Origin: Streptomyces sp. 2114.4
GTDB lineage: Bacteria; Actinomycetota; Actinomycetes; Streptomycetales; Streptomycetaceae
Length of the DNA: 64,000 nucleotides
Assembly: GCF_900187385.1 (NCBI RefSeq)
Contig: NZ_FYEY01000001.1
Span: 6,200,001 to 6,264,000, forward strand
Reading direction: 5' to 3'
Position numbers and translations under genes: made by a program. How positions within the stretch are numbered: the first letter of the stretch is position 1; the number at the start of each line of letters is the position of its first letter. The notes beneath the pieces are model-generated. The model did not search any database and was not told the DNA's origin. It saw only the letters and a list, made by a program, of their open reading frames with translations. This document shows positions 8,047-16,295 of this stretch, in pieces.

Positions 8047-9075
8047 ATGCCCCCCACCGTCGTCCCCGCCATACCCACCGTGCACCGCGAGGTCCGGCTC
8101 GCCGAGCGCCCCGACGGTGAACTGACCACAGGTCACTTCGCCGTCGTCGAGGTCCCGGTGCCCGAGCCCGCACCGGGGCAGGTACTGGTGCGTACCCGCC
8201 TGATGGCGGTGACCGCGGCGATGCGGACGCAGATGGCCGGAATGCGGCTGCCCATGGCCTCATTTGTGCCGGGTGAGGCGCTGTGGGGCTCCGCGGTCGG
8301 TGAGGTGGTGGCGGCTCCCGGCGGCGGCTTCGCGCCCGGCGAACTGGTCCATCATCCTTACGGCTGGCGCGAGTTCGCGGCCGTCGACGAGTCGCGTGTC
8401 CGGCGGCTGGCGGCGGACGAGCTGCCGACTGTGGCCGCGCACCTCTCGCAGGGGGCGACGGCCTGGGGTGCGCTGCGCCTCGCCGCCGAGGTGCGGCCGG
8501 GGGACACGGTCTTCGTCACCGGGGCGGCGGGCGGTGTGGGCAGTCTGGCCGGGCAGCTGGCGCGGCGGATGGGCGCCGGGCGGGTCGTCGGCAGCACCGG
8601 CTCGGAGCGCAAGGCGGCCCGGCTGCGGGCCGAGCTGGGGTACGACGACACGATCGTGCGCGGCGCCGCGCCGATCGAACGCCAGCTGCGCCGGGCGGCG
8701 CCGGGCGGCATCGATGTGCTGCTGGACACCGTGGGCGGCGAACAGCTCACGGCGGCACTTGCCATGGCGCGCCCCGATGCGCGGTTCGCGCTGGTCGGCG
8801 CGCTCTCCAGCCAGCTGGGCGGGGGCCTGGGCGCCGCCGCCCCGGTCGAGCTGGACGCGGGGCTGATCATCACCCGGCGGGTGCTCCTGCGGGGCTTCGG
8901 CCTGCACGCGCATCCGGACCTGCCGCAGGAGTGGACAAAGGAGTTCGGCCAGGGCCTGCGGGAGGGCTCCCTGGTCTTCCCGCATGCCCTTCTGAAGGGG
9001 ATCGAGCAGGCGCCACGGGCGCTGTGCGAACTCACCCAGGGGCGTCATGTCGGGTCCGTGCTGGTCGAGTTGTGA
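8047..9075 (+). CDS. MDR-superfamily NADP-dependent oxidoreductase, possible butyrolactone reductase
   Basis: A 342-residue zinc-independent medium-chain reductase similar to alkenal/leukotriene reductases. It has an N-terminal GroES-like domain, a VFVTGAAGGVGSLAGQLARRMG nucleotide-binding segment (from ~residue 155), and the late GFGLHAHPDLPQEW and KGIEQAPRAL regions of the family. ATG 8047 is chosen because GAGGAG lies just upstream and the recognisable domain begins there; an in-frame start at 7954 would cover the ARE-like operator. It is divergent from the receptor and shares its operator. Butyrolactone synthesis needs reduction of a butenolide, and this enzyme class can reduce such double bonds, so that role is proposed but not shown by sequence. 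Confidence 0.82.
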   Translation: MPPTVVPAIPTVHREVRLAERPDGELTTGHFAVVEVPVPEPAPGQVLVRTRLMAVTAAMRTQMAGMRLPMASFVPGEALWGSAVGEVVAAPGGGFAPGELVHHPYGWREFAAVDESRVRRLAADELPTVAAHLSQGATAWGALRLAAEVRPGDTVFVTGAAGGVGSLAGQLARRMGAGRVVGSTGSERKAARLRAELGYDDTIVRGAAPIERQLRRAAPGGIDVLLDTVGGEQLTAALAMARPDARFALVGALSSQLGGGLGAAAPVELDAGLIITRRVLLRGFGLHAHPDLPQEWTKEFGQGLREGSLVFPHALLKGIEQAPRALCELTQGRHVGSVLVEL

Positions 9076-9132
9076 GACCTGGGCGCGCGGGCCGGACGGG
9101 TCGGCGGGTAAAGGCCCCGCGGCCGGTCCGGG

Positions 9133-9768
9133 TCAGCCGGCCGCGGTGATCTGTGTCGGTGCCGGGATGCCGACGGCGGGAACCTGTCCGGGCGCGGCCG
9201 GCAGCAACGCCCACAGCCCGGCCACGGCCTCGCGCTCCCACCACGTCCGGTCCTCGCTGCCCAGGTGGAGCAGGCCCACCACGAGCGAGGTCAACAGCTG
9301 TGCCGTGCGCCGCGGTTCGGTGTCCGACGCATGCGGTCCGACCGGCCCGCCGGTCCCGCAGGTCATCGCCTTGTCGAGGAAGAGCGCGTACCAGCGCTGC
9401 TCCAGGGCGTAGATGCCGAGCCCCGGCGCGGTCTCCGGACGCAACCGCAGCCCGGCGCGCAGCACGGCGTCCGACTGCACCCGCCCGAACAGCTCGACGG
9501 TGAAGTCCCTTACGGCGATGGTCAGTGGCTCCGGTGAGCGGGTGAAGGCGTCCTCGATCTCCTGGAGTGTCGCGAGCGCCGCGTCCCGCACCGCGAGCGT
9601 GAGGTCGTCCTTGGAGGTGAAGTGGAAGTAGAGCGCTCCCTTGCTCAGCCTGGCCCGCCGGCTGATCTCGACCATGCCCGCGGCGGGTACCCCCTTCTCC
9701 AGGAAGGTCTCTGCGGCCGAGCGGATGAGTGCCTGGCGGCTCTGGATGGCGCGATGCTGGGTGGGCAC
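9133..9768 (-). CDS. Second ArpA/ScbR-type TetR regulator
   Basis: A 211-residue TetR protein of the butyrolactone-receptor family. The HTH region (HRAIQSRQALIRSAAETFLEKGVPAAGMVEISRRA, split over residues 5-38) runs into KGALYFHFTSKDDLTLAV, nearly the family signature. The ligand half is more divergent than in the first receptor, but a Trp is kept in EQRWYALF (~residue 125) and a WW pair occurs near the C-terminus. GTG 9768 follows GGGACGGA. An ARE-like site (9816-9843) lies upstream, suggesting autoregulation or control by the first receptor. Pairs of one true receptor and one pseudo-receptor are common next to afsA genes; which is which needs binding data. Confidence 0.85.
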   Translation of the reverse strand: MPTQHRAIQSRQALIRSAAETFLEKGVPAAGMVEISRRARLSKGALYFHFTSKDDLTLAVRDAALATLQEIEDAFTRSPEPLTIAVRDFTVELFGRVQSDAVLRAGLRLRPETAPGLGIYALEQRWYALFLDKAMTCGTGGPVGPHASDTEPRRTAQLLTSLVVGLLHLGSEDRTWWEREAVAGLWALLPAAPGQVPAVGIPAPTQITAAG

Positions 9769-9815
9769 GGTGTCCGTCCCGTCTCTAGTACGGCTGCGAG
9801 CTCAATGCAGTCTAC

Positions 9816-9843
9816 ATAGAAAACCAACCATGCGGTTCTGTAT
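9816..9843 (+). promoter_or_regulatory. ARE-like operator upstream of the second receptor gene
   Basis: Imperfect palindrome ATAGAAAACC ... GGTTCTGTAT with central core CCAACCATGCGGT (9824-9836), identical to the core at 7935-7947. Outer half-sites match in most positions. It lies 48-75 bp upstream of the receptor GTG. Confidence 0.68.
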
Positions 9844-9994
9844 GCTGCGGGTGATTGGCCTGAACTGGCAGGCCCTGACGCAAAGTCAGCGTTCGGCCGC
9901 TCGGTCGGAGTCCCGGCGGCCGTTTCGGCGCCATCCCTCCCAGTCTGGCCCCCGGCTGGGGTGTTGTCGACCCGTCAGGGGCGGTCGGGGTCCA

Positions 9995-10023
9995 TTGACA
10001 AACAGCGCAGGCGGTTTTTAAAT
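9995..10023 (+). promoter_or_regulatory. Promoter with overlapping ARE-like sequence before the HAD gene
   Basis: TTGACA (9995-10000), a 17-bp spacer and TTAAAT (10018-10023) make a good housekeeping-type promoter reading toward the HAD gene. The spacer is itself an imperfect palindrome (AAACAGCGCAGGCGGTTT), so a receptor bound there would block RNA polymerase directly. Confidence 0.6.
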
Positions 10024-10220
10024 CTCCGAAGGCGGTAATCGGGAAGGTCCCTTCCGTTGCAGCCGCCTTGACGGTCGCGTACCGCCGTTGGACAGCGGTG
10101 CGTCATGGCGAGACCGCCTCTGCCTTCACCGGTCCTCGACCGCAGGCCGCCCCACCAGCCGAGCCAGCAACGTCACCCGACCCCCTGCACCCCCATCGGA
10201 ATCCGGAAAGGTCTCCAGCC

Positions 10221-10982
10221 ATGCGCGTAGCAACGGAAGTCGAACGTCCCGTGAGAGGTACACGGGGCGCCGGCGGCGAGACGATCAGGGCCGCCGTCTT
10301 CGACCTGGACGGCACGCTCGCCAATACCCTGCCCCCGATCAGCAAGCTGCTGGTCAAGGTGGCCTCGGAACAGGGGTGCTCGGTGACCGCCCGGCAGGCC
10401 GCCTCCGCCATCGGCAAACCGCCCGGCCCCGCCTTCGGCCGGCTGCTGGGCAAGCCCGAGGACGACGGCCGGGTGCAGGCGGCCATCTCCCGCTACCGCG
10501 AACTGTTCGCCTATGAAGTCCTGTGCCAGGGACCGCAGCTGCTCTTCCCGGGGGTGACCGCCGGACTGTCCGCGCTGCGCGCCCATGGCGTGGAGCTGGC
10601 CGTCGCCACGTCCAAGACCACCCGCAGCGCCGAGGCGCTGCTCGACGTCATGGGCATCCGGGATCTGGTCGGCCCGGTCATCGGCCAGGACATGGTCCGG
10701 CGTGGCAAACCGCACCCGGAGATGGTGCTGCGGGCGGCCGGCCGGCTCGGTGTCGCGGCCTGGCAGAGCGCGTATGTGGGGGACACCGTGGGGGACATGA
10801 GGATGGCGGTCACCGCGCGGATGGAGCCGGTCGCGGTGACCTACGGGCTCGGCACGTTCGGCGAGCTCGCCGCGGTCGCCGGCACCCGGATGTGCGGCTC
10901 GTTCAAGGACGTGGTCTCGGTGATCGCTGCTGCCCGGCCACGGCCGGGCGTCGGGGTGGGGGCCCAGCCGCGCCGTCGCTGA
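10221..10982 (+). CDS. HAD-superfamily hydrolase, possible butyrolactone-phosphate phosphatase
   Basis: A 253-residue phosphatase-like enzyme. HAD motif I is FDLDGTLANT (~residues 27-36), motif II lies in AVATSKTTRS (~130), motif III near RRGKPHPEM (~157) and motif IV is YVGDTVGDMRMA (~185); all expected Asp/Ser/Lys residues are present. ATG 10221 follows GGAAAGG; the frame is open further upstream but without a good ribosome site. The AfsA reaction yields a phosphorylated product that must be dephosphorylated, so a HAD enzyme transcribed from an ARE-containing promoter in the same cassette is a reasonable candidate. A generic phosphoglycolate-type phosphatase is the alternative. Converges with the paaX-like gene. 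Confidence 0.82.
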   Translation: MRVATEVERPVRGTRGAGGETIRAAVFDLDGTLANTLPPISKLLVKVASEQGCSVTARQAASAIGKPPGPAFGRLLGKPEDDGRVQAAISRYRELFAYEVLCQGPQLLFPGVTAGLSALRAHGVELAVATSKTTRSAEALLDVMGIRDLVGPVIGQDMVRRGKPHPEMVLRAAGRLGVAAWQSAYVGDTVGDMRMAVTARMEPVAVTYGLGTFGELAAVAGTRMCGSFKDVVSVIAAARPRPGVGVGAQPRRR

Positions 10983-11007
10983 GGCGGCGGGTGGCGGAGC
11001 GCGGACG

Positions 11008-11859
11008 CTACGTCTCGGTGGTCACCGCGTGCGCGTAACGGGCCCCGGCGGTCTGCAGCGCGGCGTGCAGTCGGCTGAACACCTCCGCCGCGCGGCCCCC
11101 CGGCCAGTCCTCCGGCAGGAGGGGAGAGGGCAGTCCGGGATCCGCGTAGGGCAGCTGACGCCAGGCGTCCAGCGCCGGCAGATAGTCGCGGAAGGCCGCT
11201 TCGGGGGGCACCGAGCGGCGCCGCGACCACTGCCGCAGGACGGGTTCCTGCTCGTCGAGGAAGGCGCGGTGGCGCGCGGCGAGGGCGTCCAGGTCCCACC
11301 AGCGGGCCACCGCGTCCGCCGTGGGGGTGAAACCGGCGTGCGCACCGGTGAACAGGTCGACGTACGGGGAGAGTTGCAGCCGCTCCAGGGTGTGCCGGGT
11401 CTCCTCGTAGAGGTGTGCGGGGGCGATCCACACACCCGGTGCCGCGGTGCCGAAACCGAGCCGCGACAGCCGGGAGCGCAGCAGATGCCGCTTGTGGCGC
11501 TCCTCCTCGGGGACGGAGAAGACGGCCAGCACCCAGCCGTCGGACAGCCGGGCGGCCGGGCGGCCGAAGATCCGCCGGTCGCCGTCCTCCAGCAGCTGAC
11601 GGGCCGCGTCGGACAGCCCGTACGCGGCCGCGCCGGTGGCCGTACGCGCGGGGACCAGCAGCCCGCGCCGCTTGAGCCGGGAGACCGCGGAGCGCACCGA
11701 CGGCGGATCCACCCCGAGCACACCGAGGAGCCGGATCAGGGCGGCGACCGGCACCGGAGCGTCCGTTCCGCCCGCCGGCCCGGCCCCGCCGCGTCCGTAG
11801 GCGCCGTAGAACGTGACGATCAGGGACCGTGGGGTGCGCTGTGTTTGCTGGTCGTTCAC
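11008..11859 (-). CDS. paaX: PaaX-family transcriptional repressor
   Basis: A 283-residue regulator of the PaaX family, which senses aryl-CoA thioesters and represses aromatic catabolic operons. The N-terminal winged-helix part reads RSLIVTFYGAYGR ... LLGVLGVDPPSVRSAVSRLKRRGLL (residues 12-70). The middle includes WVLAVFSVPEEERHKRHLLRSRLSRLGFGTAAPGVWIAP, the PaaX-like ferredoxin-fold region, and the C-terminal domain follows. GTG 11859 lies 9 bp downstream of the ligase stop, so the genes form one operon. It is the natural controller of this pathway and of the duplicated operator at 2807 and 13657. The symbol marks the family; phenylacetate is not the expected substrate here. Confidence 0.85.
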   Translation of the reverse strand: MNDQQTQRTPRSLIVTFYGAYGRGGAGPAGGTDAPVPVAALIRLLGVLGVDPPSVRSAVSRLKRRGLLVPARTATGAAAYGLSDAARQLLEDGDRRIFGRPAARLSDGWVLAVFSVPEEERHKRHLLRSRLSRLGFGTAAPGVWIAPAHLYEETRHTLERLQLSPYVDLFTGAHAGFTPTADAVARWWDLDALAARHRAFLDEQEPVLRQWSRRRSVPPEAAFRDYLPALDAWRQLPYADPGLPSPLLPEDWPGGRAAEVFSRLHAALQTAGARYAHAVTTET

Positions 11860-11868
11860 CGGGTCACT

Positions 11869-13470
11869 CTAGAGGGGGTCCCGCAGCCGGAAGCGCTGGA
11901 GCTTGCCGGTCGGGGTGCGCGGCAGTGAGGTGTGGAAGACGATCTCGCGCGGGCATTTGTAGGGCGCGATCCGGGTCTTGGTGAAGGCGCGGAGCGCGGC
12001 GACGGTGTCCTCCCCCGGGCAGGCCCCGGGCCGCAGCACGACATGGGCGACGACCACCTGCCCGCGGTCCTCGTCGGCCCGTCCCACCACCGCCGCCTCG
12101 GACACGTCGGGGTGCCGCAGCAGCGCGTCCTCCACCTCGGGGCCCGCGATGTTGTAGCCGGCCGAGATGATCATGTCGTCCGCGCGGGCCACATAGCGGA
12201 AGTAGCCGTCCGGTTCGCGGACATAGGTGTCTCCGGTGAGGTTCCAGCCGTCCCGCACGTAGTCGGTCTGCCGGGAGTCGGCGAGATAGCGGCAGCCGGT
12301 GGGCCCCTGGACGGCGAGCAGCCCCGGTTCGCCGTCCGGCAGCGGCGTGCCGTCCGCGCCGACCACCCGCGCCCGGAAGCCGGGGACCGGCACCCCCGTC
12401 GTCCCCGGGCGGGCCGCGCCGTCGGCGGCCGAGAGGAAGATGTGCAGCAGCTCCGTGGCGCCGATGCCGTTGATGATCCGCAGACCGGTCGCCTCGTACC
12501 AGGCATGCCAGGTCGCGGCGGGCAGGTTCTCCCCGGCCGATACGCACCGGCGCAGCGAGGAGACGTCGTGCCCGGAGAGCTTGGGCAGCATGGCGCGGTA
12601 GGCGGTCGGCGCGGTGAACAGCACCGAGATCCGGTGCGCCGCGATATCGCCGAGCAGGCGCTCGGGTCCGCCCCAGTCGGCGAGGAAGGCCGAGGCGCCG
12701 GCCCGCAGCGGGAAGATCACCAGCCCGCCGAGCCCGAAGGTGAAGCCGAGCGGCGGGCTGCCGGCGAACACGTCGTCCGTTTCCGGACGCAGCACCTGTG
12801 CCGAGAAGGTGTCCGCGATGGCGAGCACATCGCGGTGGAAGTGCATACAGCCCTTGGGGCGGCCGGTGGTGCCGGAGGTGAAGGCGATCAGCGCCACATC
12901 GTCGGCGGAGGTCTCCACGGCCGGGTACGGCGCGCCGCCGGGCCGGGCCAGCTGCCGCAGATCGCCCGGCCCGTCCCCGCCGAACGTGGTGATCCGCAGC
13001 CCCGGGATCCCGGCCTCGACCAGGTCGTCGACCGAGCGGACGTCGCACAGCGCATGGCGCACCTGCGCGATCGCCGCGATCGTGGCCAGCTCCTTCGGGC
13101 GCTGCGCGGCCAGCACGGTGACCGCGACCGCGCCCGCCTTCATCACGGCGAGCCAGCAGGCCGCCAGCCAGGGCGTGGTGGGCCCGCGCAGCAGGACGCG
13201 GTTGCCCGGCTCCACCCCCAGCGGGCCGGTGAGCGCACGGGCGATCGCGTCGACCTGCGCACGCAGCTGCCCGTACGTCCAGACCGGGCCGCTCGCGTCA
13301 CGGACCGCGGGCCGGTCGGCGCCGAGCCGCGCGATGGTGCCGTCCAGCAGCTCGGCGCCGCAGTTCAGCCGGTCGGGGTAGCCCAGGTCGGTGAGGTGCG
13401 GCCACTGGTCGTGGGGCGGCAGCCGGTCGCGCGCGAAGGTGTCGGTGTGGGCCGAGGACCGTAGCTCCAT
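11869..13470 (-). CDS. Aromatic acid-CoA ligase (2-aminobenzoate/benzoate-CoA ligase family)
   Basis: A 533-residue ANL-superfamily enzyme that would activate an aromatic acid with ATP and CoA. The adenylate motif IAFTSGTTGRPKGCM is near residue 195, the GIGATELLHIF acceptor motif near residue 330, and the C-terminal lysine region (PRTPTGKLQRFRLRD) ends the protein. The N-terminus (HDQWPHLTDLGYPDRLNCGAELLDG) is the form seen in benzoate/2-aminobenzoate-CoA ligases rather than acetyl-CoA synthetases. It is divergent from the acyl-CoA dehydrogenase gene and followed by paaX. With the fused monooxygenase/reductase it makes a 2-aminobenzoate or salicylate route the best reading. Confidence 0.87.
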   Translation of the reverse strand: MELRSSAHTDTFARDRLPPHDQWPHLTDLGYPDRLNCGAELLDGTIARLGADRPAVRDASGPVWTYGQLRAQVDAIARALTGPLGVEPGNRVLLRGPTTPWLAACWLAVMKAGAVAVTVLAAQRPKELATIAAIAQVRHALCDVRSVDDLVEAGIPGLRITTFGGDGPGDLRQLARPGGAPYPAVETSADDVALIAFTSGTTGRPKGCMHFHRDVLAIADTFSAQVLRPETDDVFAGSPPLGFTFGLGGLVIFPLRAGASAFLADWGGPERLLGDIAAHRISVLFTAPTAYRAMLPKLSGHDVSSLRRCVSAGENLPAATWHAWYEATGLRIINGIGATELLHIFLSAADGAARPGTTGVPVPGFRARVVGADGTPLPDGEPGLLAVQGPTGCRYLADSRQTDYVRDGWNLTGDTYVREPDGYFRYVARADDMIISAGYNIAGPEVEDALLRHPDVSEAAVVGRADEDRGQVVVAHVVLRPGACPGEDTVAALRAFTKTRIAPYKCPREIVFHTSLPRTPTGKLQRFRLRDPL

Positions 13471-13656
13471 GGCGTATGCCCCCCAGGGCGTGTCTTACGG
13501 ATCATGGCGGACTCGCGAGAAGGGGGCCGACGAGCGGCCGGGAGACGGCGGGGCGAGGGTGAGGGACGGTGCGGTGACCGCTCGGGGCGGCGCGGTTGCC
13601 TGCTCGTTCCACGGGTCGGGTACTGCCGTTCGGATCCGTCGTCAGCGTAACGTGTT

Positions 13657-13683
13657 CGTGACGGCAGTCAACAGACCGCGATA
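13657..13683 (+). promoter_or_regulatory. Candidate PaaX-type operator, copy 2
   Basis: A 27-bp sequence closely matching that at 2807-2833, with the dyad GTGAC-N4-GTCA(A) and the same tail ending in GATA. It ends 27 bp before the acyl-CoA dehydrogenase start, overlapping the likely transcription start, and lies about 190 bp upstream of the divergent ligase-paaX operon. No further copy was seen in the window. Confidence 0.55.
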
Positions 13684-13709
13684 GAGGACCGCTACCAGGG
13701 AGCCGCCTC

Positions 13710-14843
13710 GTGACCGTATTCGCGCTGGGACCGGAGGAACAGGAATGGTGCGCCGAACTGCGGGCGCTGACGGCCGAACGGCTGAGCCCGCTGGCGGAGA
13801 AGGGCGAGGAGGGCCGGCTCAACCGCCCGCTGGTCGCGGCCCTGGGCGAACTGGGCCTGCTGCGCCGCCTGTTCCCCGACGGCAGGGCCCTGCGCGCCCT
13901 GGACCTGTGCCTGCTGCGGGAATCGCTCGCCCAGGAGTGCACGGAGGCGGAGACCGCACTGGCGCTCCAGGGGCTGGGGGCCTGTCCGATCGTGCAGTCC
14001 GGGACCGAGGCCCAGCGCGCCCGCTGGCTGCCGCAGGTGGCCGCGGGGCGCGCGGTCGCGTCGTTCGCGCTGAGCGAGCCGGGCGCGGGCTCGGACGCCG
14101 CCGCGCTCTCCCTGGCCGCCGAGCCGGACGGCCCGGACGGCTGGCGGCTCACCGGTGAGAAGTGCTGGATCTCCAACGCCCCCGAGGCGGACTTCGCCAC
14201 CGTCTTCGCCCGGACGGGCGGTGCGGCGGGCGCGCGCGGGGTCACCGCCTTCCTCGTCCCCGCCGACCGTCCGGGCCTGACCGGTGCGCGCCTGGACATG
14301 CTCAGCCCGCATCCGATCGGCACGCTCCAGTTCGACGGCACGCCCGTGACCAGGGCGGATGTCCTGGGCGAGGTGGACGGTGGCTTTGCCGTCGCGATGG
14401 CCACCCTGAACCTCTTCCGGCCGAGCGTCGGCGCCTTCGCGGTCGGCATGGCGCAGGCCGCGCTGGACGCGGCGCTGGCGCACGCGGGCGCGCGCACCGC
14501 GTTCGGCGGCCCCCTCAGGGACCTGCAGTCGGTCGGCCACCAGCTCGCCGAGATGGCCACCCGGGTCGAGTCCGCCCGCCTCCTGGTGTACGCGGCCGCC
14601 TCCGCGTACGACACCGGGGCCCCGGACATCGCCCGCCGCTCGGCCATGGCCAAGCTGCTGGCGACCGAGACCGCTCAGTACGTCGTCGACGCCGCCGTCC
14701 AGATCCACGGTGCCCGCGCACTGCGCCGCGGCCACCTGCTGGAACACCTCTACCGCGAGGTCCGTGCACCCCGCATCTACGAGGGCGCCACGGAGGTGCA
14801 GCGCTCGATCATCGCCAAGGAGCTGTACCGACACCGCCCCTGA
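13710..14843 (+). CDS. Acyl-CoA dehydrogenase family protein
   Basis: A 377-residue FAD flavoprotein with the standard three-part acyl-CoA dehydrogenase layout. The FAD-contact segments FALSEPGAGSDAAAL (~residues 113-127) and KCWISNAPEADF (~residue 150) are clear. Near the C-terminus, IYEGATEVQRSIIAKELY supplies the usual catalytic Glu. GTG 13710 follows CAGGGAG. It is divergent from the CoA ligase and carries the shared operator, so it belongs to the aromatic-acid pathway, where it would oxidise the alicyclic CoA intermediate formed after ring reduction. Substrate inferred from context only. Confidence 0.88.
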   Translation: MTVFALGPEEQEWCAELRALTAERLSPLAEKGEEGRLNRPLVAALGELGLLRRLFPDGRALRALDLCLLRESLAQECTEAETALALQGLGACPIVQSGTEAQRARWLPQVAAGRAVASFALSEPGAGSDAAALSLAAEPDGPDGWRLTGEKCWISNAPEADFATVFARTGGAAGARGVTAFLVPADRPGLTGARLDMLSPHPIGTLQFDGTPVTRADVLGEVDGGFAVAMATLNLFRPSVGAFAVGMAQAALDAALAHAGARTAFGGPLRDLQSVGHQLAEMATRVESARLLVYAAASAYDTGAPDIARRSAMAKLLATETAQYVVDAAVQIHGARALRRGHLLEHLYREVRAPRIYEGATEVQRSIIAKELYRHRP

Positions 14844-15033
14844 ACTCCCCTGCGGAGCACAGGCGTTGCCCGACTCCGCGGTGGACCTTCCGGACCTGGC
14901 CGCAGGGTGCGGTGCCCGGTCGGCGCCCGCTGCGTACGCGCACCCGTACGGGCGGACGCCGGAGCCCGGCCGACGGGCGGTTGTCAGTGCCGGGTGGCAC
15001 GCTGAATTCAGAGGATCCGCGAAGGGAAGCGTC

Positions 15034-15834
15034 ATGATCACTACTGACTTCGTCCCGGGCTCCCCGTGCTGGCTCGACCTCGGCGCCCCCGATGTCGAGG
15101 TCGCAACGGCCTTCTACCGGGCCGTCTTCGGCTGGCGGTCCGAACCCTACGGTGACCAGGACGCGGGCGGATATACGCTCTTCCGGCTCGACGGCACGGC
15201 TGTCGGCGCGGTCGGCCCGCTCCCCGAGGAGGGCGCCCGCTCCGCCTGGACGCTCTACTTCCACACCCCCGACGCACAGGCCACGGCCAAGGCGGTGGAG
15301 CAGGCCGGCGGCTCGGTCCGCTCGGCGCCCGCCCTGGTCGGTGCGGACGACGGCAGGTTCGCCCGGCTCGCCGACCCGCAGGGCGCGGAGTTCGCCGTCT
15401 GGCAGCCGGTGCGCTACCCGGGCCTCGAAGCCGCGGACGGTGCCGGAAGCCTGTGCTGGACGGAGCTGTACACCACCGATCCGGCCGCCGCGCAGACCTT
15501 CTACTCGACGGTCTTCGGCTGGAGCACCCAGGACATACCGCTCCCCGGTGGTGGCGGCATCTACACCCTGCTCACCCCCGCGGGATGCGGCGAGGACCGG
15601 ACGCACGGCGGCCTCATGGGCGTCCCCGCCGATCTGCTCGGCCCCGGCGGAAAGCCGTACTGGCACCCGGTGTTCGGCTCCAAGGACTGCGACGCCACCG
15701 TAGGCCTGGTGACGGGCAATGGCGGCACGCTGTCCATGGGCCCGGAAACCGCCGCGGGCGTCGGCCGGCTCGCCGTCTGCAACGACTCCTCGGGCGCGGA
15801 GTTCGTGGTGCTCACGCCTGAGGAGGCCGGGTGA
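15034..15834 (+). CDS. Tandem VOC (glyoxalase/bleomycin-resistance) domain protein
   Basis: A 266-residue protein made of two vicinal-oxygen-chelate repeats. Each begins with a similar phrase: PGSPCWLDLGAPDVEVATAF and GSLCWTELYTTDPAAAQTF, both followed by Y..VFGW. Such two-domain proteins are abundant in Streptomyces and resemble hydroxylase-like VOC proteins of unknown reaction. ATG 15034 follows GAAGGGAAG. The gene stands alone, about 190 bp after the acyl-CoA dehydrogenase, and has no evident link to that pathway. Fold call firm, function unknown. Confidence 0.85.
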   Translation: MITTDFVPGSPCWLDLGAPDVEVATAFYRAVFGWRSEPYGDQDAGGYTLFRLDGTAVGAVGPLPEEGARSAWTLYFHTPDAQATAKAVEQAGGSVRSAPALVGADDGRFARLADPQGAEFAVWQPVRYPGLEAADGAGSLCWTELYTTDPAAAQTFYSTVFGWSTQDIPLPGGGGIYTLLTPAGCGEDRTHGGLMGVPADLLGPGGKPYWHPVFGSKDCDATVGLVTGNGGTLSMGPETAAGVGRLAVCNDSSGAEFVVLTPEEAG

Positions 15835-16295
15835 CCGTGGCGGCGCCCCCTTGGCGCTTGGCGCCGGAGCCGACGCGCTCCACCGATCGCCACCCCCGGC
15901 GCCCACCCACGCCGATGCCGGAGAGCCGGATGCGGGCTGCCCGATGACCTGGCACTCCGGGTTCGGTAGGGAGCAGGCCCGCGCCGCCTAGCGACACCCA
16001 GCGGCCCGACGGTCTTGGCGACACCTCGCGCCACCACGACCTCCCTGCCAAGTGCGGTGCCCACCAGACAACTTGGCCGGGGGCTGAGCAGCCCCTGCCC
16101 TCCTCCTCTTCCTGATCCCCGGCCTCAGGTCATCCTCGCCCCGTCCCCCCCCGCCGGCTGAGCGCACCAGGGCCGGAGGGGGGAGAGCCCCACCTGGACC
16201 CGGGGGCCCGCAGGATCGGCCCCGGGCAGCAGCTCCGGACATGCTGGGCCCAGCGCAAATCGCTGGTTTCCCCACGCATCCGTAGGAGTGGGCTC
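15835..16295. other. Intergenic region without a gene
   Basis: 461 bp between two same-direction genes. Short open frames lack credible start sites or recognisable products. A small GGGGCT / AGCCCC hairpin near 16080-16097 may terminate transcription. Nothing else seen. Confidence 0.5.

Larger units (their letters stand above)
9769..10220. other. Regulatory intergenic region between second receptor and HAD gene
   Basis: This 452-bp divergent region carries an ARE-like palindrome near the receptor (9816-9843) and a promoter with an overlapping ARE-like sequence nearer the HAD gene (9995-10023). It leaves a leader of roughly 190 nt before the HAD start, in which I see no clear small gene. Confidence 0.6.

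Noticed and set aside
10068..10220. Longer N-terminus for the HAD hydrolase
   Set aside because: Residues are Pro/Arg-rich and unlike the fold; GGAAAGG supports ATG 10221.
15835..16295. Small genes in the gap before the serine hydrolase
   Set aside because: Open frames lack ribosome sites and recognisable sequence on both strands.
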